In this document: in pieces, positions 49,118 through 59,992 of the stretch | Numbering within the stretch: position 1 is the stretch's first letter | How the letters are laid out: each line of letters starts with the position of its first letter | Assembly (NCBI RefSeq): GCF_902859595.1 | Contig: NZ_CADIJQ010000008.1 | Location: forward strand, 1 to 64,000 | Direction: 5' to 3' | Origin: Achromobacter kerstersii | GTDB lineage: Bacteria > Pseudomonadota > Gammaproteobacteria > Burkholderiales > Burkholderiaceae_B | Length of the DNA stretch: 64,000 nt | Notes under the pieces: model-generated | Seen by the model: the letters and a program-made list of their open reading frames with translations, nothing else | Database searches by the model: none | What the model was told of the DNA's origin: nothing | Program-made: the position numbers and the translations under genes

Positions 49118-49657
49118 TCAGAAACTCAGCGTGACGGTCATCACATCGGTGTACAGGCCCTTTTCCTTGCCCGCGCCGCCCGAGAACGGCGGGATGGCGC
49201 CATAGACGGGAATCGGTACGGCGTTACCGCCCGCCAGCCGATACGAATGCTGCTGATCGACCACAAACACTTCGCTACGCGCGGCATCGCGATAGACCTG
49301 ATAGTCAATCGTGCCGCCGTTGATGTGGCTCAGCTTGCGCGAACCAGACAAGCCGCCATCAATGCTGACGGCCACCTCGTCCACGGACGCGTCGCACGTC
49401 ACGACCAGGCCGCCGCCGGCCGTTGCCACTTGCGCGGTCAGCACGTTGGTCCACGTGGGGCTCGTCCTGCCGAAATCCAGCATGCCAAAATCGTTGCCGT
49501 TTCCATTGGCGGCCAGCTTGCCATTGATTTCGCAACCGCTTTCCACATTGAGCCGCACCATCACCTGCCCGCCGATATCGGCTACGGCGCCCCCAACAGG
49601 CAATAGCACCATCATCGCAACCGCGATCATCGACGCGGAAATATTGCTGCGTTTCAT
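49118..49657 (-). CDS. Spore coat U domain pilus subunit (second in operon)
   Basis: Subunit of 179 residues with signal peptide MKRSNISASMIAVAMMVLLP and mature start DIGGQVMVRLNVESGCEINGK. The cysteines at SGCEIN and VTCDAS form the likely disulfide. The C-terminal GLYTDVMTVTLSF strand matches donor-strand pilins. It is paralogous to the first subunit, sharing the VGGQ/IGGQ start and the NVL-linked motif TNVLTAQV versus SNVLSGEV. Confidence 0.87.
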   Translation of the reverse strand: MKRSNISASMIAVAMMVLLPVGGAVADIGGQVMVRLNVESGCEINGKLAANGNGNDFGMLDFGRTSPTWTNVLTAQVATAGGGLVVTCDASVDEVAVSIDGGLSGSRKLSHINGGTIDYQVYRDAARSEVFVVDQQHSYRLAGGNAVPIPVYGAIPPFSGGAGKEKGLYTDVMTVTLSF

Positions 49658-49682
49658 GCGAACTCCTTGGAAGGTAAAGCCC

Positions 49683-50213
49683 TTAAAAATACAAAGTCAG
49701 GTTCAGGGTGTCGGTGTAAAGCGCTTCGGGTTTGGGCTTGGACATGTTTGGCCTGACGACGCCGTAGATCGGTACGCGCACGGGTTCGTTGTCCAACGCC
49801 GGAAAATCGACCAGGCCGTCAATGGGATAGACCTTGGTGCGGCTGGCGTCCTGAAAGACTTCATAGGCAATGCGGTCGCCCGCAGCCTCCATTTCTCGCG
49901 TGCCGCGCAAGCCCCCATCAATACTGAGCAGAAAGCCGCCGGTGCCTTCGCAATGGATTTGCAGGACGCCATTGGGGCCGATCACTTCGCCCGACAACAC
50001 GTTGGACCACAACGGCGCCGTGCTGCCAAAATTGAGTTCGCCAAACTGGTTGGTGTTGCCCTGGACTTCGCCATTGACGAAGCAGCCTGCCGACACTAGC
50101 AACGACACCTGCACCTGCCCGCCCACATCGGCCTTGGCATCCCCGGTGAAAGCGGCCGCTACGCTGGCGACCATCGCCGCAGAAAAGGCAAAAGACCTTA
50201 CCTTGTTCGTCAT
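49683..50213 (-). CDS. Spore coat U domain pilus subunit (first in operon, probable major pilin)
   Basis: First gene of the Csu-type operon, 176 residues from the ATG with GGGGGAAG upstream. The signal peptide ends about GDAKA, and the mature protein starts DVGGQVQVSLLVSAGCFVNG. Cysteines in AGCFVN and QIHCEG and the C-terminal ALYTDTLNLTLYF strand fit the family. By order it matches CsuA/B, the shaft subunit. The longer frame upstream has no supporting start. Confidence 0.87.
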   Translation of the reverse strand: MTNKVRSFAFSAAMVASVAAAFTGDAKADVGGQVQVSLLVSAGCFVNGEVQGNTNQFGELNFGSTAPLWSNVLSGEVIGPNGVLQIHCEGTGGFLLSIDGGLRGTREMEAAGDRIAYEVFQDASRTKVYPIDGLVDFPALDNEPVRVPIYGVVRPNMSKPKPEALYTDTLNLTLYF

Positions 50214-50368
50214 CTTCCCCCCCACACACAGGCCGAGAGACCCGTGAACCCCTTCCCGATTCACGGCGATCCACACAAGGACGCCATAGGGCGTCTGGCA
50301 CGATGATCTGGGGATACTAGGCTGGCTTGTGGAGGAAAGACCACCGCGAAAACACACTGAGACCTTGA

Positions 50369-50384
50369 TTCGTATTAATAAGAA
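50369..50384. promoter_or_regulatory. AT-rich palindrome upstream of the Csu-type operon
   Basis: TTCGTATTAATAAGAA is self-complementary except for one base pair. It lies about 155 bp upstream of the first pilin start, in the only AT-rich part of the gap. On the minus strand TATTAAT could act as a -10 region. Role inferred from position only. Confidence 0.35.
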
Positions 50385-50448
50385 GCGTCGGGGTTTTCAG
50401 TGAGCGTGCAGAGATGCTGGAGCGGAATCTGCACCACGTTTTCTGACG

Positions 50449-50491
50449 CCCAAAAACGAAAATCCCCGCGGCCACTGAGGCACACGGGGAT
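50449..50491 (-). terminator. Rho-independent terminator of ychF
   Basis: Read on the minus strand, ATCCCCG and CGGGGAT arms (50485-50491 and 50462-50468) flank a 16-base loop. TTTTCGTTTTT follows. It lies 40 bp past the ychF stop. Confidence 0.75.
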
Positions 50492-50530
50492 GCAGGGGCG
50501 CCGATTCGGCGCCAGGAATGCTGCGGGCGC

Positions 50531-51622
<1,092 letters not shown>

Positions 51623-51717
51623 GGGAATCCTGTGTAAGTACGGTATTGATCGTTAACGTTCTAGTTTACCCCGGGTGGGGCAAACGGCTCTTTCGCCAGC
51701 ACGGGGATACGGCCCCG

Positions 51718-52497
51718 CTATTTGGCGATCGACGGCGCCCAGCGCATGACGGCCCAGATCATCAAAATGGGACCCGCGTTGAACGTGGCGTGCAGCAGGA
51801 TGGCCGCCCCGATGCCGCGGCGCACGCGCATCCAGCCCAACACCAGCCCGGTCAGCCATTGCGGCAACACCAGCAACGGCATCAGCCAATACGGTGTCTT
51901 GCTGTAGACGAAGTTGGTCAGGTGGACGGCGGCGAACGTCAGCGCGATCAAATGAAAGACCAAGCCAAAATGCGTCAGGTAATACCGCCGCCAAGGGGTG
52001 TCCCAGCCCGCAAGCGGCGCGGCGCGGCCGCGCGCACCCCAGATAGCCAGGATGACGAATGCGGCCAATAGCAGCCCCGTCCACAGCTTCGGGCCGTACA
52101 GCACGACGGGCATCAGCGCAGGCACCAGCCACAGCGCCTGCAATGGCCGTCGCAAGCCGTAGCGAAACAGCATTTCTTCGACCAGCGGCGCCCACAGCAC
52201 GGCCGTCAGCCACGGCAGGTTGGCCGGATCGATCCGATGCGTGGCGCCGCCCAGGCCGGCCGCCATCACGGCGACCGGGCCCAGCGCAAATAGATTCAAC
52301 GCCCAGAGCAAGCCCGCCCAGGCCAGCAAGCGGCCAGGCCGGATACCCGGCCACCAATCCGCCCACAGGCCGCTGCCCATCGTGCGCCCCGGCAGCCGCG
52401 ACGCGGGACGCGGATGGCGGATAAAGCGCCAGAAGTCCGCGGCCTCGTCACGGAAACGCGTCTTGCCAACGGAAGCGGGCGGCTTGGGTTGGAGCAT
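51718..52497 (-). CDS. CPBP family intramembrane metalloprotease
   Basis: Inner-membrane protein of 259 residues with about six helices. The CPBP (Abi/Rce1-like) motifs are visible: motif 1 EEMLFRYGLR near residue 107, a later His in FAAVHLTNF near residue 190, and HATFN near residue 240. These glutamates and histidines bind the catalytic zinc in the family. It begins directly at the end of pth (one-base overlap region), so the two are co-transcribed. The substrate is unknown. Confidence 0.85.
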   Translation of the reverse strand: MLQPKPPASVGKTRFRDEAADFWRFIRHPRPASRLPGRTMGSGLWADWWPGIRPGRLLAWAGLLWALNLFALGPVAVMAAGLGGATHRIDPANLPWLTAVLWAPLVEEMLFRYGLRRPLQALWLVPALMPVVLYGPKLWTGLLLAAFVILAIWGARGRAAPLAGWDTPWRRYYLTHFGLVFHLIALTFAAVHLTNFVYSKTPYWLMPLLVLPQWLTGLVLGWMRVRRGIGAAILLHATFNAGPILMIWAVMRWAPSIAK

Positions 52498-53093
52498 CAG
52501 GCGACGTTGCCGCTGTGCAATTGACGCGTCGCCAGCGCGAAATCACCGGCCAGCATCGCCGGCACCACGGCGCGGCAACGGTCGATGACGGCTTCGATTT
52601 CTTTTTGTTCATCGCGGCGCGGCGGATGCAGCACGAAGTCCGCCACTTGCTGCGCCAGGTTCAAGGTGCGCGGATGGCCGATACCGATGCGCAGGCGCCA
52701 GAAATTCGGGCTGCCCAGCACCGCCTGGATATCCTTCAAGCCGTTATGGCCGGCGTGTCCGCCGCCCTGCTTGAGTTTTACCTGGCCCGGCAACAGATCC
52801 AGTTCGTCATGCAACACCAGCACCTGCTCCGGCTCCAGCTTGTAGAAGCGAGCCAGCGCGCCGACCGCCTGGCCGGATTTGTTCATATAGGTGATGGGTT
52901 TGAGCAGCAGCACGTTGTCTGCGCCCAGGCGCGACTTGGCCACCATGCCGAAAAAAGATTTCTCAAGCGCAAAAGAAGTGCGCAAGTCGTCCGCCAGGTG
53001 GTCGGCCAGCCAGAAGCCGGCGTTGTGCCGCGTGGTTTCGTAGTCGGGACCGGGATTACCCAATCCCACAATGAGGCGTATGGGAATAGACAT
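52497..53093 (-). CDS. pth: Peptidyl-tRNA hydrolase
   Basis: Recycles peptidyl-tRNA dropped by ribosomes; 198 residues. The family start [19 protein letters not shown] near residue 10 includes the catalytic His. [13 protein letters not shown] near residue 65 and [27 protein letters not shown], spread over about residues 95-120, are also typical. It follows rplY after a terminator. Confidence 0.95.
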   Translation of the reverse strand: MSIPIRLIVGLGNPGPDYETTRHNAGFWLADHLADDLRTSFALEKSFFGMVAKSRLGADNVLLLKPITYMNKSGQAVGALARFYKLEPEQVLVLHDELDLLPGQVKLKQGGGHAGHNGLKDIQAVLGSPNFWRLRIGIGHPRTLNLAQQVADFVLHPPRRDEQKEIEAVIDRCRAVVPAMLAGDFALATRQLHSGNVA

Positions 53094-53112
53094 GATGGAG
53101 GGTGTTTAAACC

Positions 53113-53150
53113 AAAAAACCCTGCGCATGCAAATGCACACGCAGGGTTTC
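53113..53150 (-). terminator. Rho-independent terminator of rplY
   Basis: On the minus strand AAACCCTGCG and CGCAGGGTTT arms enclose a loop and are followed by a short T-run (TTTT). It lies between rplY (stop 53192) and pth (start 53093). Confidence 0.8.
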
Positions 53151-53191
53151 GAGCATAAGCCGCAGAAAGCCCGAAGGCTTTCCGACAAGAC

Positions 53192-53803
53192 TTAGGCAGC
53201 CGGAGCGGCTTCGGCTTCGTCGTCAGCGGCGGCAGCGCCACCCTTGACGATGGCGGCAGCCAGCAGCGGGTTGTCTTCACCGCCGTGGGGAACGTACGTC
53301 ACGCCCATCGGCAGCTTGATGTCAGCCAGGTGGATCGAAGCGCCAGCCAGGATGTTGGTCAGGTCGACTTCGATGAATTGCGGCAGAGCCTTCGGCAGGC
53401 AGGTGATTTCCAGTTCGGTCGTCACGTGGCTGATGATGGCGCCCGACAGCTTCACGGCCGGCGAGATTTCAGCGTTCACGAAGTGCAGCGGCACCTTGGT
53501 ACGCAGGGCTTGGTTGGCGTCCACGCGCTGGAAGTCCACGTGCAGGACTTGCGGCTTGTAGGCGTGCCATTGAACCGAACGCAGCAGAACTTGCTCTTCC
53601 TTCGCGCCTTCGAGCTGCATTTGCAGGATCGATGCGTGGAATTCTTCCTTACGCAGGGCGTGGTAGATCTCGTTGTGGTCGAGTTCGATGTTCAGGGGGG
53701 CAGCCGTACCACCATAGACAATGGCGGGAACGCGGCCCGCGCGGCGCAGGCGGCGGCTCGCACTCGAACCCTGGACGCTACGCGCAGTGGCGATAAATTT
53801 CAT
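53192..53803 (-). CDS. rplY: 50S ribosomal protein L25 (Ctc form)
   Basis: Binds 5S rRNA; 203 residues, the long Ctc-type form with an added C-terminal beta domain. It starts [32 protein letters not shown], spread over residues 1-32, with the Ctc domain around [20 protein letters not shown]. The tail is Ala/Asp/Glu-rich. The start at 53803 has GGAG seven bases upstream, just after the T-tract of a terminator-like hairpin. Confidence 0.94.
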   Translation of the reverse strand: MKFIATARSVQGSSASRRLRRAGRVPAIVYGGTAAPLNIELDHNEIYHALRKEEFHASILQMQLEGAKEEQVLLRSVQWHAYKPQVLHVDFQRVDANQALRTKVPLHFVNAEISPAVKLSGAIISHVTTELEITCLPKALPQFIEVDLTNILAGASIHLADIKLPMGVTYVPHGGEDNPLLAAAIVKGGAAAADDEAEAAPAA

Positions 53804-53813
53804 GGAAAACTCC

Positions 53814-53843
53814 AAAAACAAAATAAGGTGAAGAGGCTTCACC
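53814..53843 (-). terminator. Terminator-like hairpin abutting the rplY ribosome site
   Basis: On the minus strand GGTGAAG-CCT-CTTCACC (arms 53843-53837 and 53833-53827) is followed by TTATTTTGTTTTT. The rplY GGAG follows at once (53813-53810). It has all features of an intrinsic terminator for prs, or of an attenuator in the rplY leader. Confidence 0.75.
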
Positions 53844-53852
53844 AGTTAACGG

Positions 53853-53877
53853 CACGGCGCGCAACATGCGCGCCGTG
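53853..53877 (-). other. GC-rich hairpin in the rplY leader
   Basis: An 11-bp perfect stem (CACGGCGCGCA / TGCGCGCCGTG) with a three-base loop lies ten bases upstream of the terminator-like hairpin. There is no T-run after it. Together the two structures resemble a leader with two stem-loops, as in attenuated ribosomal-protein operons. Confidence 0.55.
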
Positions 53878-53950
53878 TTGGTTGCGCCTTGCCGCGACCA
53901 GCAAGGTGCAAAAACTAGGGTGGGCTGTGGCCCGGCTGACGCGCCAGGCG

Positions 53951-54901
53951 TCAGTCGACGAACAGCGAGCTGACCGATTCCGCGTTCGAGATACGCAGGA
54001 TGGTCTCGCCCAGCAGCGCGGCGCACGACAGCTGGCGAATCTTGCCGCTGGCCTGGCCTTGCTCGGAGAGCGGGATGGTGTCGGTGACGACCAGTTCGTC
54101 CAGTTCCGACGCTTCAATGCGGTCAATTGCGCCGCCCGACAGCACGGGGTGCGTGCAATAGGCGTAAACGGCGCCGGCGCCGCGGTCTTTCAGGGCCTGG
54201 GCCGCCTTGCACAGCGTGCCGGCGGTGTCGACCATGTCGTCCATGATGATGCAGGTACGGCCGTCGACTTCACCGATGATGTTCATCACTTCCGACACGT
54301 TGGCGCGCGGACGGCGCTTGTCGATGATGGCCAGATCGGCTTCCAGTTGCTTGGCCAGGGCGCGGGCGCGAACCACGCCGCCGATGTCCGGGGACACAAC
54401 GACCAGGTTCGAGAAATTGCGGCGCCAAATGTCGCCCAGCAAGATCGGACCGGCGTAGATGTTGTCCACGGGGATATCGAAGAAACCCTGGATCTGGTCA
54501 GCGTGCAGGTCCATCGTCAGGACGCGGTCAACGCCAGCCACTTGCAGCATGTTGGCCACAACCTTGGCCGAGATCGCAACGCGCGCCGAACGCGGGCGGC
54601 GGTCTTGGCGGGCATAGCCGAAATAGGGAATCGCGGCGGTGATGCGGCCAGCCGAAGCGCGGCGCAGGGCATCAACCATGACCATGATTTCCATCAGGTT
54701 GTCATTGGTGGGAGCACAGGTGGGCTGCAGGACGAAGACGTCCTTGCCACGCACGTTCTCGTTGATTTCGACCATCACTTCGCCGTCCGAGAAGCGACCA
54801 ACGGTCATCTTGCCCAGGGACATATCGAGGTGGTTGACTACGTCCACGGCCAGCCGAGTGTTGGCCGTGCCCGTGAAGATCATGAAGCTATCGTTTGCCA
54901 T
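53951..54901 (-). CDS. prs: Ribose-phosphate pyrophosphokinase
   Basis: Makes PRPP from ribose 5-phosphate and ATP; 316 residues. Key segments are the flexible loop [12 protein letters not shown] near residue 95, [16 protein letters not shown] near residue 165 and the PRPP-binding [14 protein letters not shown] near residue 215. It lies between tRNA-Gln and rplY on the minus strand, the common betaproteobacterial order. Confidence 0.96.
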   Translation of the reverse strand: MANDSFMIFTGTANTRLAVDVVNHLDMSLGKMTVGRFSDGEVMVEINENVRGKDVFVLQPTCAPTNDNLMEIMVMVDALRRASAGRITAAIPYFGYARQDRRPRSARVAISAKVVANMLQVAGVDRVLTMDLHADQIQGFFDIPVDNIYAGPILLGDIWRRNFSNLVVVSPDIGGVVRARALAKQLEADLAIIDKRRPRANVSEVMNIIGEVDGRTCIIMDDMVDTAGTLCKAAQALKDRGAGAVYAYCTHPVLSGGAIDRIEASELDELVVTDTIPLSEQGQASGKIRQLSCAALLGETILRISNAESVSSLFVD

Positions 54902-54976
54902 GATGGATGATGCGATGGTCGTTTTAAGACACTAACGAGGTGATGCGGGGTGAAAACACCAGCGGACCCGGAAAAT

Positions 54977-55031
54977 AAAAAAGCTGCTGAACCCGGGCCA
55001 GTGTCTTACAGGCGTGTTCAACAGCTTTTTT
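54977..55031 (-). terminator. Rho-independent terminator of tRNA-Gln
   Basis: Arms AAAAAAGCTGTTGAAC (55031-55016) and its near-perfect partner (54992-54977, one mismatch) form a 16-bp stem followed by an AT-rich run on the minus strand. It begins 12 bases past the tRNA CCA end. Separate transcription of prs must start downstream of it. Confidence 0.85.
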
Positions 55032-55042
55032 ATGTATTCGGT

Positions 55043-55119
55043 TGGCTGGGGAGGAAGGATTCGAACCTTCGCATGCCGGAATCAAAATCCGGTGCCTTAA
55101 CCAGCTTGGCGACTCCCCA
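55043..55119 (-). tRNA. tRNA-Gln (anticodon TTG)
   Basis: A 77-nt cloverleaf with the CCA end encoded. The acceptor arm TGGGGAG pairs with CTCCCCA. The anticodon loop reads CTTTTGATT-like with TTG between U and A, and the T-arm is GGTTCGAATCC. The 5' end lies one base after the ispE stop codon, so it is cut out of a transcript that overlaps the ispE message. A consensus promoter lies about 100 bp upstream inside ispE. Confidence 0.95.
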
Positions 55120-55120
55120 A

Positions 55121-56020
55121 CTATCTTGCAATCCAATTCCGCAACGGATGTTCAGTTAAACCAGTACAAGCCTGCACTAACCGAAACCGTGGATGCGTTG
55201 TGCTGTTTGTTTCAACAGCGCCGCGCATTATAGCGGATATTTCTGCTTTTGCCAAAACGGCTTCAGAAAGTTCGGAAAACTCGGCGAATAAACATGCGCC
55301 TGATCCCGACATGCGTACAGGGTAACCCTGTTCTGCAAGCCACCGCGATGCCCTGAAAACTTCAGGATAAAGACGGTGAACTACCGGCTCCAGATCATTT
55401 TTCCCGAAGGAAAATGTCGGCGAAGCAAGAAAGTCCGCTATTGTGATGTAAGAAGAATCCCTTGTCAAATCGGGCGCTGAAAATATCCCTACGGTCGGCA
55501 CGCTTGAGTCCGGCTGCGCCACCAGATAAGCCCGTTCCGGCAGCGTGATGGCGGTGAGATCTTCGCCCACGCCTTCTGCGAATGCCGACTGCCCGAACAC
55601 GAACACGGGCACGTCTGCGCCCAGCGGCAAAGCCAGCGCCATGAGCTCGCGCCGCGTAAGGCCCGTACCCCACAATTTGTTCAACGCGATCAGCACGGTG
55701 GCGGCGTCGCTCGACCCACCGCCCAGCCCGCCGCCTTGCGGAATGCGTTTCTCCAGCGCGATCTGCGCACCCTGCCGCGTGCCGGTGGCGCGCTGCAGGG
55801 CATGGGCCGCGCGCAAGGTCAGGTCATCGGCTTCTGACACGCCCGGCAATTCTGCGGCGCGGCTGATGACGCCATCGGCGCGCAGATCAAAGTGCAGCGT
55901 GTCGCATAGGTCAATGAAACGGAAGACCGTCTGCAGCAGGTGGTAGCCGTCGGCGCGGCGGCCCACCACATGCAGGAACAAGTTCAACTTCGCGGGAGCG
56001 GGTACGTCGTAGAGCGTCAC
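55121..56020 (-). CDS. ispE: 4-diphosphocytidyl-2-C-methyl-D-erythritol kinase
   Basis: GHMP kinase of the MEP isoprenoid pathway, 299 residues from the proposed GTG start (VTLYDVPAPAKLNLFLHVVG). The ATP-binding loop is PQGGGLGGGSSDAA near residue 93, and MSGSGACLFAEF lies near the C-terminus. A TTG eight codons earlier is the alternative; neither has a clear ribosome site. The last ~100 codons are notably AT-richer than the rest and contain the tRNA-Gln promoter. The gene lies only 33 bp downstream of betA, instead of next to lolB as is usual. Confidence 0.93.
   Translation of the reverse strand: MTLYDVPAPAKLNLFLHVVGRRADGYHLLQTVFRFIDLCDTLHFDLRADGVISRAAELPGVSEADDLTLRAAHALQRATGTRQGAQIALEKRIPQGGGLGGGSSDAATVLIALNKLWGTGLTRRELMALALPLGADVPVFVFGQSAFAEGVGEDLTAITLPERAYLVAQPDSSVPTVGIFSAPDLTRDSSYITIADFLASPTFSFGKNDLEPVVHRLYPEVFRASRWLAEQGYPVRMSGSGACLFAEFSELSEAVLAKAEISAIMRGAVETNSTTHPRFRLVQACTGLTEHPLRNWIAR
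55227..55255 (-). promoter_or_regulatory. Consensus sigma-70 promoter for tRNA-Gln inside ispE
   Basis: On the minus strand TTGGCA (55255-55250), a 17-bp spacer and TATAAT (55232-55227) form an almost perfect promoter. Transcription would begin about 55220, roughly 100 bases before the tRNA. In the ispE frame the boxes encode ...LAKAEISAIM..., using the otherwise rare ATA codon twice. Confidence 0.85.
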
Positions 56021-56053
56021 GGAAAAACAACCGATGCGGGACAAGCCCCCATT

Positions 56054-57727
56054 CTAGCCACGCGCCGCGCCCTCTGCCGTGTAGTACGGCACGTGAACCC
56101 GCGCAAGCGGCACGCGCCCGCGCAGATGATCGGCAATTTTTTCCGCCATCATGATGACCGGCGCGTTCAGGTTTCCCGTGACGATGTCCGGCATGATCGA
56201 CGCATCAATCACGCGCAAGCCTTGCAGCCCATGCACGCTGCCGTAGCCATCCACCACCGCCATCGGGTCCGATGCCGCACCCATCTTGTTTGAGCACGAC
56301 GGGTGATAGGCGGTCTCGGCCTGCGCACGCACGAACGCATCAAGATCAGCATCGCTTTTCACATTCACCCCCGGTGAGATTTCGCGGCCCGCGTAGGGCG
56401 CCAGCGCGGGCTGCGCAAAGAGCTCACGCGTGATGCGCAGCGCCGCGCGGAATTCACGCCAGTCCTGCTCGTCAGACATGTAGTTGAACAGGATGCTGGG
56501 ATGGTCCTGCGGTGAACGCGAGCGGATATGCACACGCCCCCGGCTGGGCGAACGCATTGATCCCACGTGCATTTGAAAACTGTGCACCTTGATCGGATTG
56601 GAACCGTTGTAATTGATGGCGACCGGCAGGAAGTGATATTGCAAATTCGGCCACTGAAAATCGTCATGGCTGCGTATGAAGCCGCCGGCTTCGAACTGAT
56701 TGCTGGCGCCCACACCCGTACCCATGAACAACCACTGCGCGCCGATCTTCGCTTGGTTGTGCAGCCTCAGGGATGGCGCCAAGGAAACAGGCAGCTTGCA
56801 TTCATACTGCACGTAGAGCTCAAGGTGATCCTGCAAGTTCGCGCCCACACCGGGCAGCTCGTGCAACACCGGCACACCCACGTCACGCAACAACGCGCCG
56901 GAGCCGACACCTGAGCGTTGCAGAATCTGCGGCGACGCAATCGCGCCCGCGCACAACAGCACCTCGCGCAGCGCATGGCTGCGATGATGCTGCCCGTGCT
57001 GCTGCCAGGCCACGCCCACGGCGCGCTGGCCAGAGAACAGAATCACATCGGTCAACGCGCGTGTGACGATCGTCAGGTTCGTGCGCCTGCGCGCCTGATC
57101 CAGATACCCGCGCGCGGTGCTGGCGCGCCTTCCCCGCGGCGTGACCGTGCGATCCATCGGCCCAAAGCCTTCCTGGCGATAGCCATTCACGTCATCGGTT
57201 GACGCATAGCCTGCCTGAGTACCCGCTTGCACCATCGCGGCGAACAAGGGATTGTTGTCCGCCTTTGGTGTGGTGACGCTGACCGGCCCGCTATCGCCGT
57301 GATAATCGCAGCCGCCCACATCGCGGCTTTCGGCCTTTTTGAAGTACGGCAAACACGACAGGTAATCCCAATGCGCCAGGCCATCGATACGCGCCCAATG
57401 GTCGTAGTCCAGCGCATTGCCGCGGATGTAGCACATGCCGTTGATCAGTGACGACCCGCCCAGCCCTTTGCCGCGTCCGCAATCCAGGCGGCGGCCGTTC
57501 AGATGCGGTTCGGGATCGGTTTTATAGGCCCAGTTGTAGCGTGTGCCTTGCAAGGGCATCGCTAGCGCAGCGGGCATCTGCGTGCGGAAATCCAGCCGAT
57601 GATCCTGGCCGCCGGCTTCCAGCAACAGCACGGTGGTTCCGGGATCTTCGGTCAAAAGTGCGGCCAGCACATTCCCGGCGGAGCCTGCGCCGATGATGAT
57701 GTAGTCGTACTCCTTCTTGATGGACAT
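56054..57727 (-). CDS. betA: Choline dehydrogenase
   Basis: FAD-dependent GMC oxidoreductase, 557 residues, that oxidises choline to betaine aldehyde. The dinucleotide-binding motif [17 protein letters not shown] lies at the N-terminus. GMC signature 1 is near [19 protein letters not shown], and the catalytic His region is [10 protein letters not shown] and [13 protein letters not shown] at the C-terminus. Start ATG at 57727. It follows betB by 84 bp in the betI-betB-betA order known from E. coli. Confidence 0.92.
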   Translation of the reverse strand: MSIKKEYDYIIIGAGSAGNVLAALLTEDPGTTVLLLEAGGQDHRLDFRTQMPAALAMPLQGTRYNWAYKTDPEPHLNGRRLDCGRGKGLGGSSLINGMCYIRGNALDYDHWARIDGLAHWDYLSCLPYFKKAESRDVGGCDYHGDSGPVSVTTPKADNNPLFAAMVQAGTQAGYASTDDVNGYRQEGFGPMDRTVTPRGRRASTARGYLDQARRRTNLTIVTRALTDVILFSGQRAVGVAWQQHGQHHRSHALREVLLCAGAIASPQILQRSGVGSGALLRDVGVPVLHELPGVGANLQDHLELYVQYECKLPVSLAPSLRLHNQAKIGAQWLFMGTGVGASNQFEAGGFIRSHDDFQWPNLQYHFLPVAINYNGSNPIKVHSFQMHVGSMRSPSRGRVHIRSRSPQDHPSILFNYMSDEQDWREFRAALRITRELFAQPALAPYAGREISPGVNVKSDADLDAFVRAQAETAYHPSCSNKMGAASDPMAVVDGYGSVHGLQGLRVIDASIMPDIVTGNLNAPVIMMAEKIADHLRGRVPLARVHVPYYTAEGAARG

Positions 57728-57811
57728 CGTCTTCTCCCCCCTGCACACGGAAAGCGGAACGCCAGGCGTGACCGCCCGGCGAGACCTGCGGCAATGAAGC
57801 GCCGAGCCGGG

Positions 57812-59281
57812 TCAGAAGACAGAGGCGAACGACCCCAGCTCGACTTGCACGGACTTGGTCTGCGTGTATTCGGCCAGCGCGGCCAAGCCGTTTTCGCGGC
57901 CGATGCCCGATTGCTTGTAGCCGCCCACCGGCATCTGCGCGGGCGATTCGCCCCACGTGTTGATCCAGCAAATACCGGCCTGCAAGTGATGCGCGATGCG
58001 GTGGGCGGTATTCAGGTCGTTGCTGACGACGCCCGCCGCCAAGCCGTAACGGCTGTCGTTGGCGCGCTTGATGACTTCGTCTTCGTCGTCGAAAGAAAGA
58101 ATGCTCATCACGGGGCCAAAGATCTCTTCCTGCACGATCTCCATGCTGTCGTTGCAGTCCGTGAATACGGTGGGCGCCACGTATGCGCCCTTGGCAAGCG
58201 CGCCTTCGATCATGCGCACGCCGCCTGCCAGCAGATTGGCGCCTTCGCGCTTGCCGATCTCAATCCAGCTCAGCACATGGTCCATATGCGCAAAGCTGAC
58301 CAGGGGGCCGAAGTTCGTGCGCGGGTCGCAAGGCTCGCCCACGCGGATGCGCGCCACGCGCACCAGCACGGCGGCTTCGAACTCGGCCTTCATTGAGCGA
58401 TGCACGAACACACGCGTGCCGTTGGTGCATACCTGGCCCGAGCTGAAGAAGTTGGCCATCACGGCGATGTCTGCTGCGCGGTCGACGTTGGCGTCCGGCA
58501 TCACGATCAGTGCAGACTTGCCGCCGAGCTCCAGCGTGACGCTCTTAAGCGATGACTGGGCCGCCGTAGCCATGACGTGTTTGCCGGTATCGACCCCGCC
58601 GGTGAACGATACCTTAGCGATGCCGGGGTGGCTGGTGAGCCAGTCACCGATCTCGCGGCCGCTGCCCAGCACCACGTTGAATACGCCATTGGGCAAGCCG
58701 GCTTGCGTGTAGATCTCGGCCAGCCGCAATGCCGTCAGCGGCGTGATTTCAGCGGGTTTGAAGACCATCGCGTTGCCCGTCGCCAACGCCGCGGCCGACT
58801 TCCACATCGCGATTTGAACGGGGTAGTTCCATGCGCCGATGCCCGCGATGACGCCCAGCGGTTCGCGCCGGGTGTAGAAGAAACTGGTCTCGCGCAGCGG
58901 CGCCTGCACGCCTTCGACAGCGGCGGCCAGGCCGGCGTAATACTCGATGACATCGACGCCCGTGGCGATGTCCACCAAGCGCGTTTCCGACAACGGCTTG
59001 CCGGTATCCAGGGTTTCGAGTTCGGCCAATTCATCATTGCGCTCGCGCAGCAACTGCGCCGCCTTGAGCAGCACGCGCGAGCGTTGCGCGGGCGTGCGCG
59101 CCGCCCAGACCTTCTGCCCTTCCTGCGCACTGGCCACGGCGCGGTCGATGTCTTGCCGGGCGGCCACCTGCACTTCCGCCAAGACCACGCCGTTGGCGGG
59201 ATTCACCGTGGTGATGGTCTTGCTGCTGATGGCGTTGGTGCGCCGGCCGTGGATGTAGAGCTGTTGGATAGGCAAGGGCAT
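57812..59281 (-). CDS. betB: Betaine-aldehyde dehydrogenase
   Basis: NAD(P)-dependent aldehyde dehydrogenase, 489 residues, making glycine betaine. The motif [13 protein letters not shown] holds the general-base Glu near residue 250. [16 protein letters not shown] near residue 280 holds the catalytic Cys. [11 protein letters not shown] lies near residue 385. It starts 17 bp after betI. Confidence 0.93.
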   Translation of the reverse strand: MPLPIQQLYIHGRRTNAISSKTITTVNPANGVVLAEVQVAARQDIDRAVASAQEGQKVWAARTPAQRSRVLLKAAQLLRERNDELAELETLDTGKPLSETRLVDIATGVDVIEYYAGLAAAVEGVQAPLRETSFFYTRREPLGVIAGIGAWNYPVQIAMWKSAAALATGNAMVFKPAEITPLTALRLAEIYTQAGLPNGVFNVVLGSGREIGDWLTSHPGIAKVSFTGGVDTGKHVMATAAQSSLKSVTLELGGKSALIVMPDANVDRAADIAVMANFFSSGQVCTNGTRVFVHRSMKAEFEAAVLVRVARIRVGEPCDPRTNFGPLVSFAHMDHVLSWIEIGKREGANLLAGGVRMIEGALAKGAYVAPTVFTDCNDSMEIVQEEIFGPVMSILSFDDEDEVIKRANDSRYGLAAGVVSNDLNTAHRIAHHLQAGICWINTWGESPAQMPVGGYKQSGIGRENGLAALAEYTQTKSVQVELGSFASVF

Positions 59282-59298
59282 GAGGGTCCGTCCTGTCG

Positions 59299-59922
59299 TC
59301 AGAGTGAGGGCGGGCCCAAGGCTGGACTGCCCCCGGATTGGCTGCGAGCAAGCAGCAGGTCTACATAGTCGTAAGCGATGGCGCGCGCGTGATCCCCGAT
59401 TACCGCCGCGCCCATCAGGCTGCCGCGCAACCACAGCCCGTCGATCATGGCGGCCAGCCCGCGCGCCGCAATGCGCGCATCGGCCAACGGCATGACACGC
59501 AGAAACTGGCAACACAGGTTGGAGTACAGCCGGCGGTCGTTGGCGCGCTGCAAGCGGCGCAAGCGCGGCTGGTGCATGCTGGCCGCCCAGAACGTCAGCC
59601 AGGCGCGCATGGCGCTGCCCGAGACTTGCGTGGGCACGAAGTTGCCATCGACGATGGCGCGCAACTGAGCGCGCGCATCGGGCGCCGCGGCGGCACGGGC
59701 GCGCGATACGGAATCGCGCAAGTTACGCAGCAGTTCGCGCATGGTGGCTTCCAGCAAGCCGTCTTTGTCGCCGAAGTAATGGCTGATGATGCCGGTGGAC
59801 AGCTTGGCCGCGCGGGCGATGTGGGCGATGGAGCTTTCCGCCAGGCCGACTTGATCGATGGAATCAAGGGTGGCCTGAATCAGTTGATTGCAGCGGATGG
59901 GCTGCATTCCGACTTTTGGCAT
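59299..59922 (-). CDS. betI: TetR-family repressor BetI
   Basis: Choline-responsive repressor of the bet genes, 207 residues. The TetR helix-turn-helix reads [20 protein letters not shown] near residue 31. The BetI-type ligand domain includes the segment [25 protein letters not shown], spread over about residues 104-128. It is the first gene of the betIBA operon and reads away from betT. The shared 28-bp palindrome lies about 70 bp upstream. Confidence 0.93.
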   Translation of the reverse strand: MPKVGMQPIRCNQLIQATLDSIDQVGLAESSIAHIARAAKLSTGIISHYFGDKDGLLEATMRELLRNLRDSVSRARAAAAPDARAQLRAIVDGNFVPTQVSGSAMRAWLTFWAASMHQPRLRRLQRANDRRLYSNLCCQFLRVMPLADARIAARGLAAMIDGLWLRGSLMGAAVIGDHARAIAYDYVDLLLARSQSGGSPALGPPSL

Positions 59923-59992
59923 GGTGGGCGCGGTTCCTGGTGTGACGATGGGCGGGCCGGAAGGCGGTTCGCCGGGCTGCGATGGAGTCTAG

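Larger units (their letters stand above)
50214..50530. other. Intergenic region between the pilus operon and ychF
   Basis: About 317 bp. Toward the pilus side it holds a near-perfect 16-bp palindrome (50369-50384, one mismatched pair) within an AT-rich stretch that may be promoter or operator. Toward ychF it holds that gene's terminator. No gene is seen. Confidence 0.6.

Noticed and set aside
50462..50491. The 50462-50491 hairpin as a plus-strand terminator
   Set aside because: No T-run follows it on the plus strand; the T-rich stretch is on the minus strand, matching ychF.
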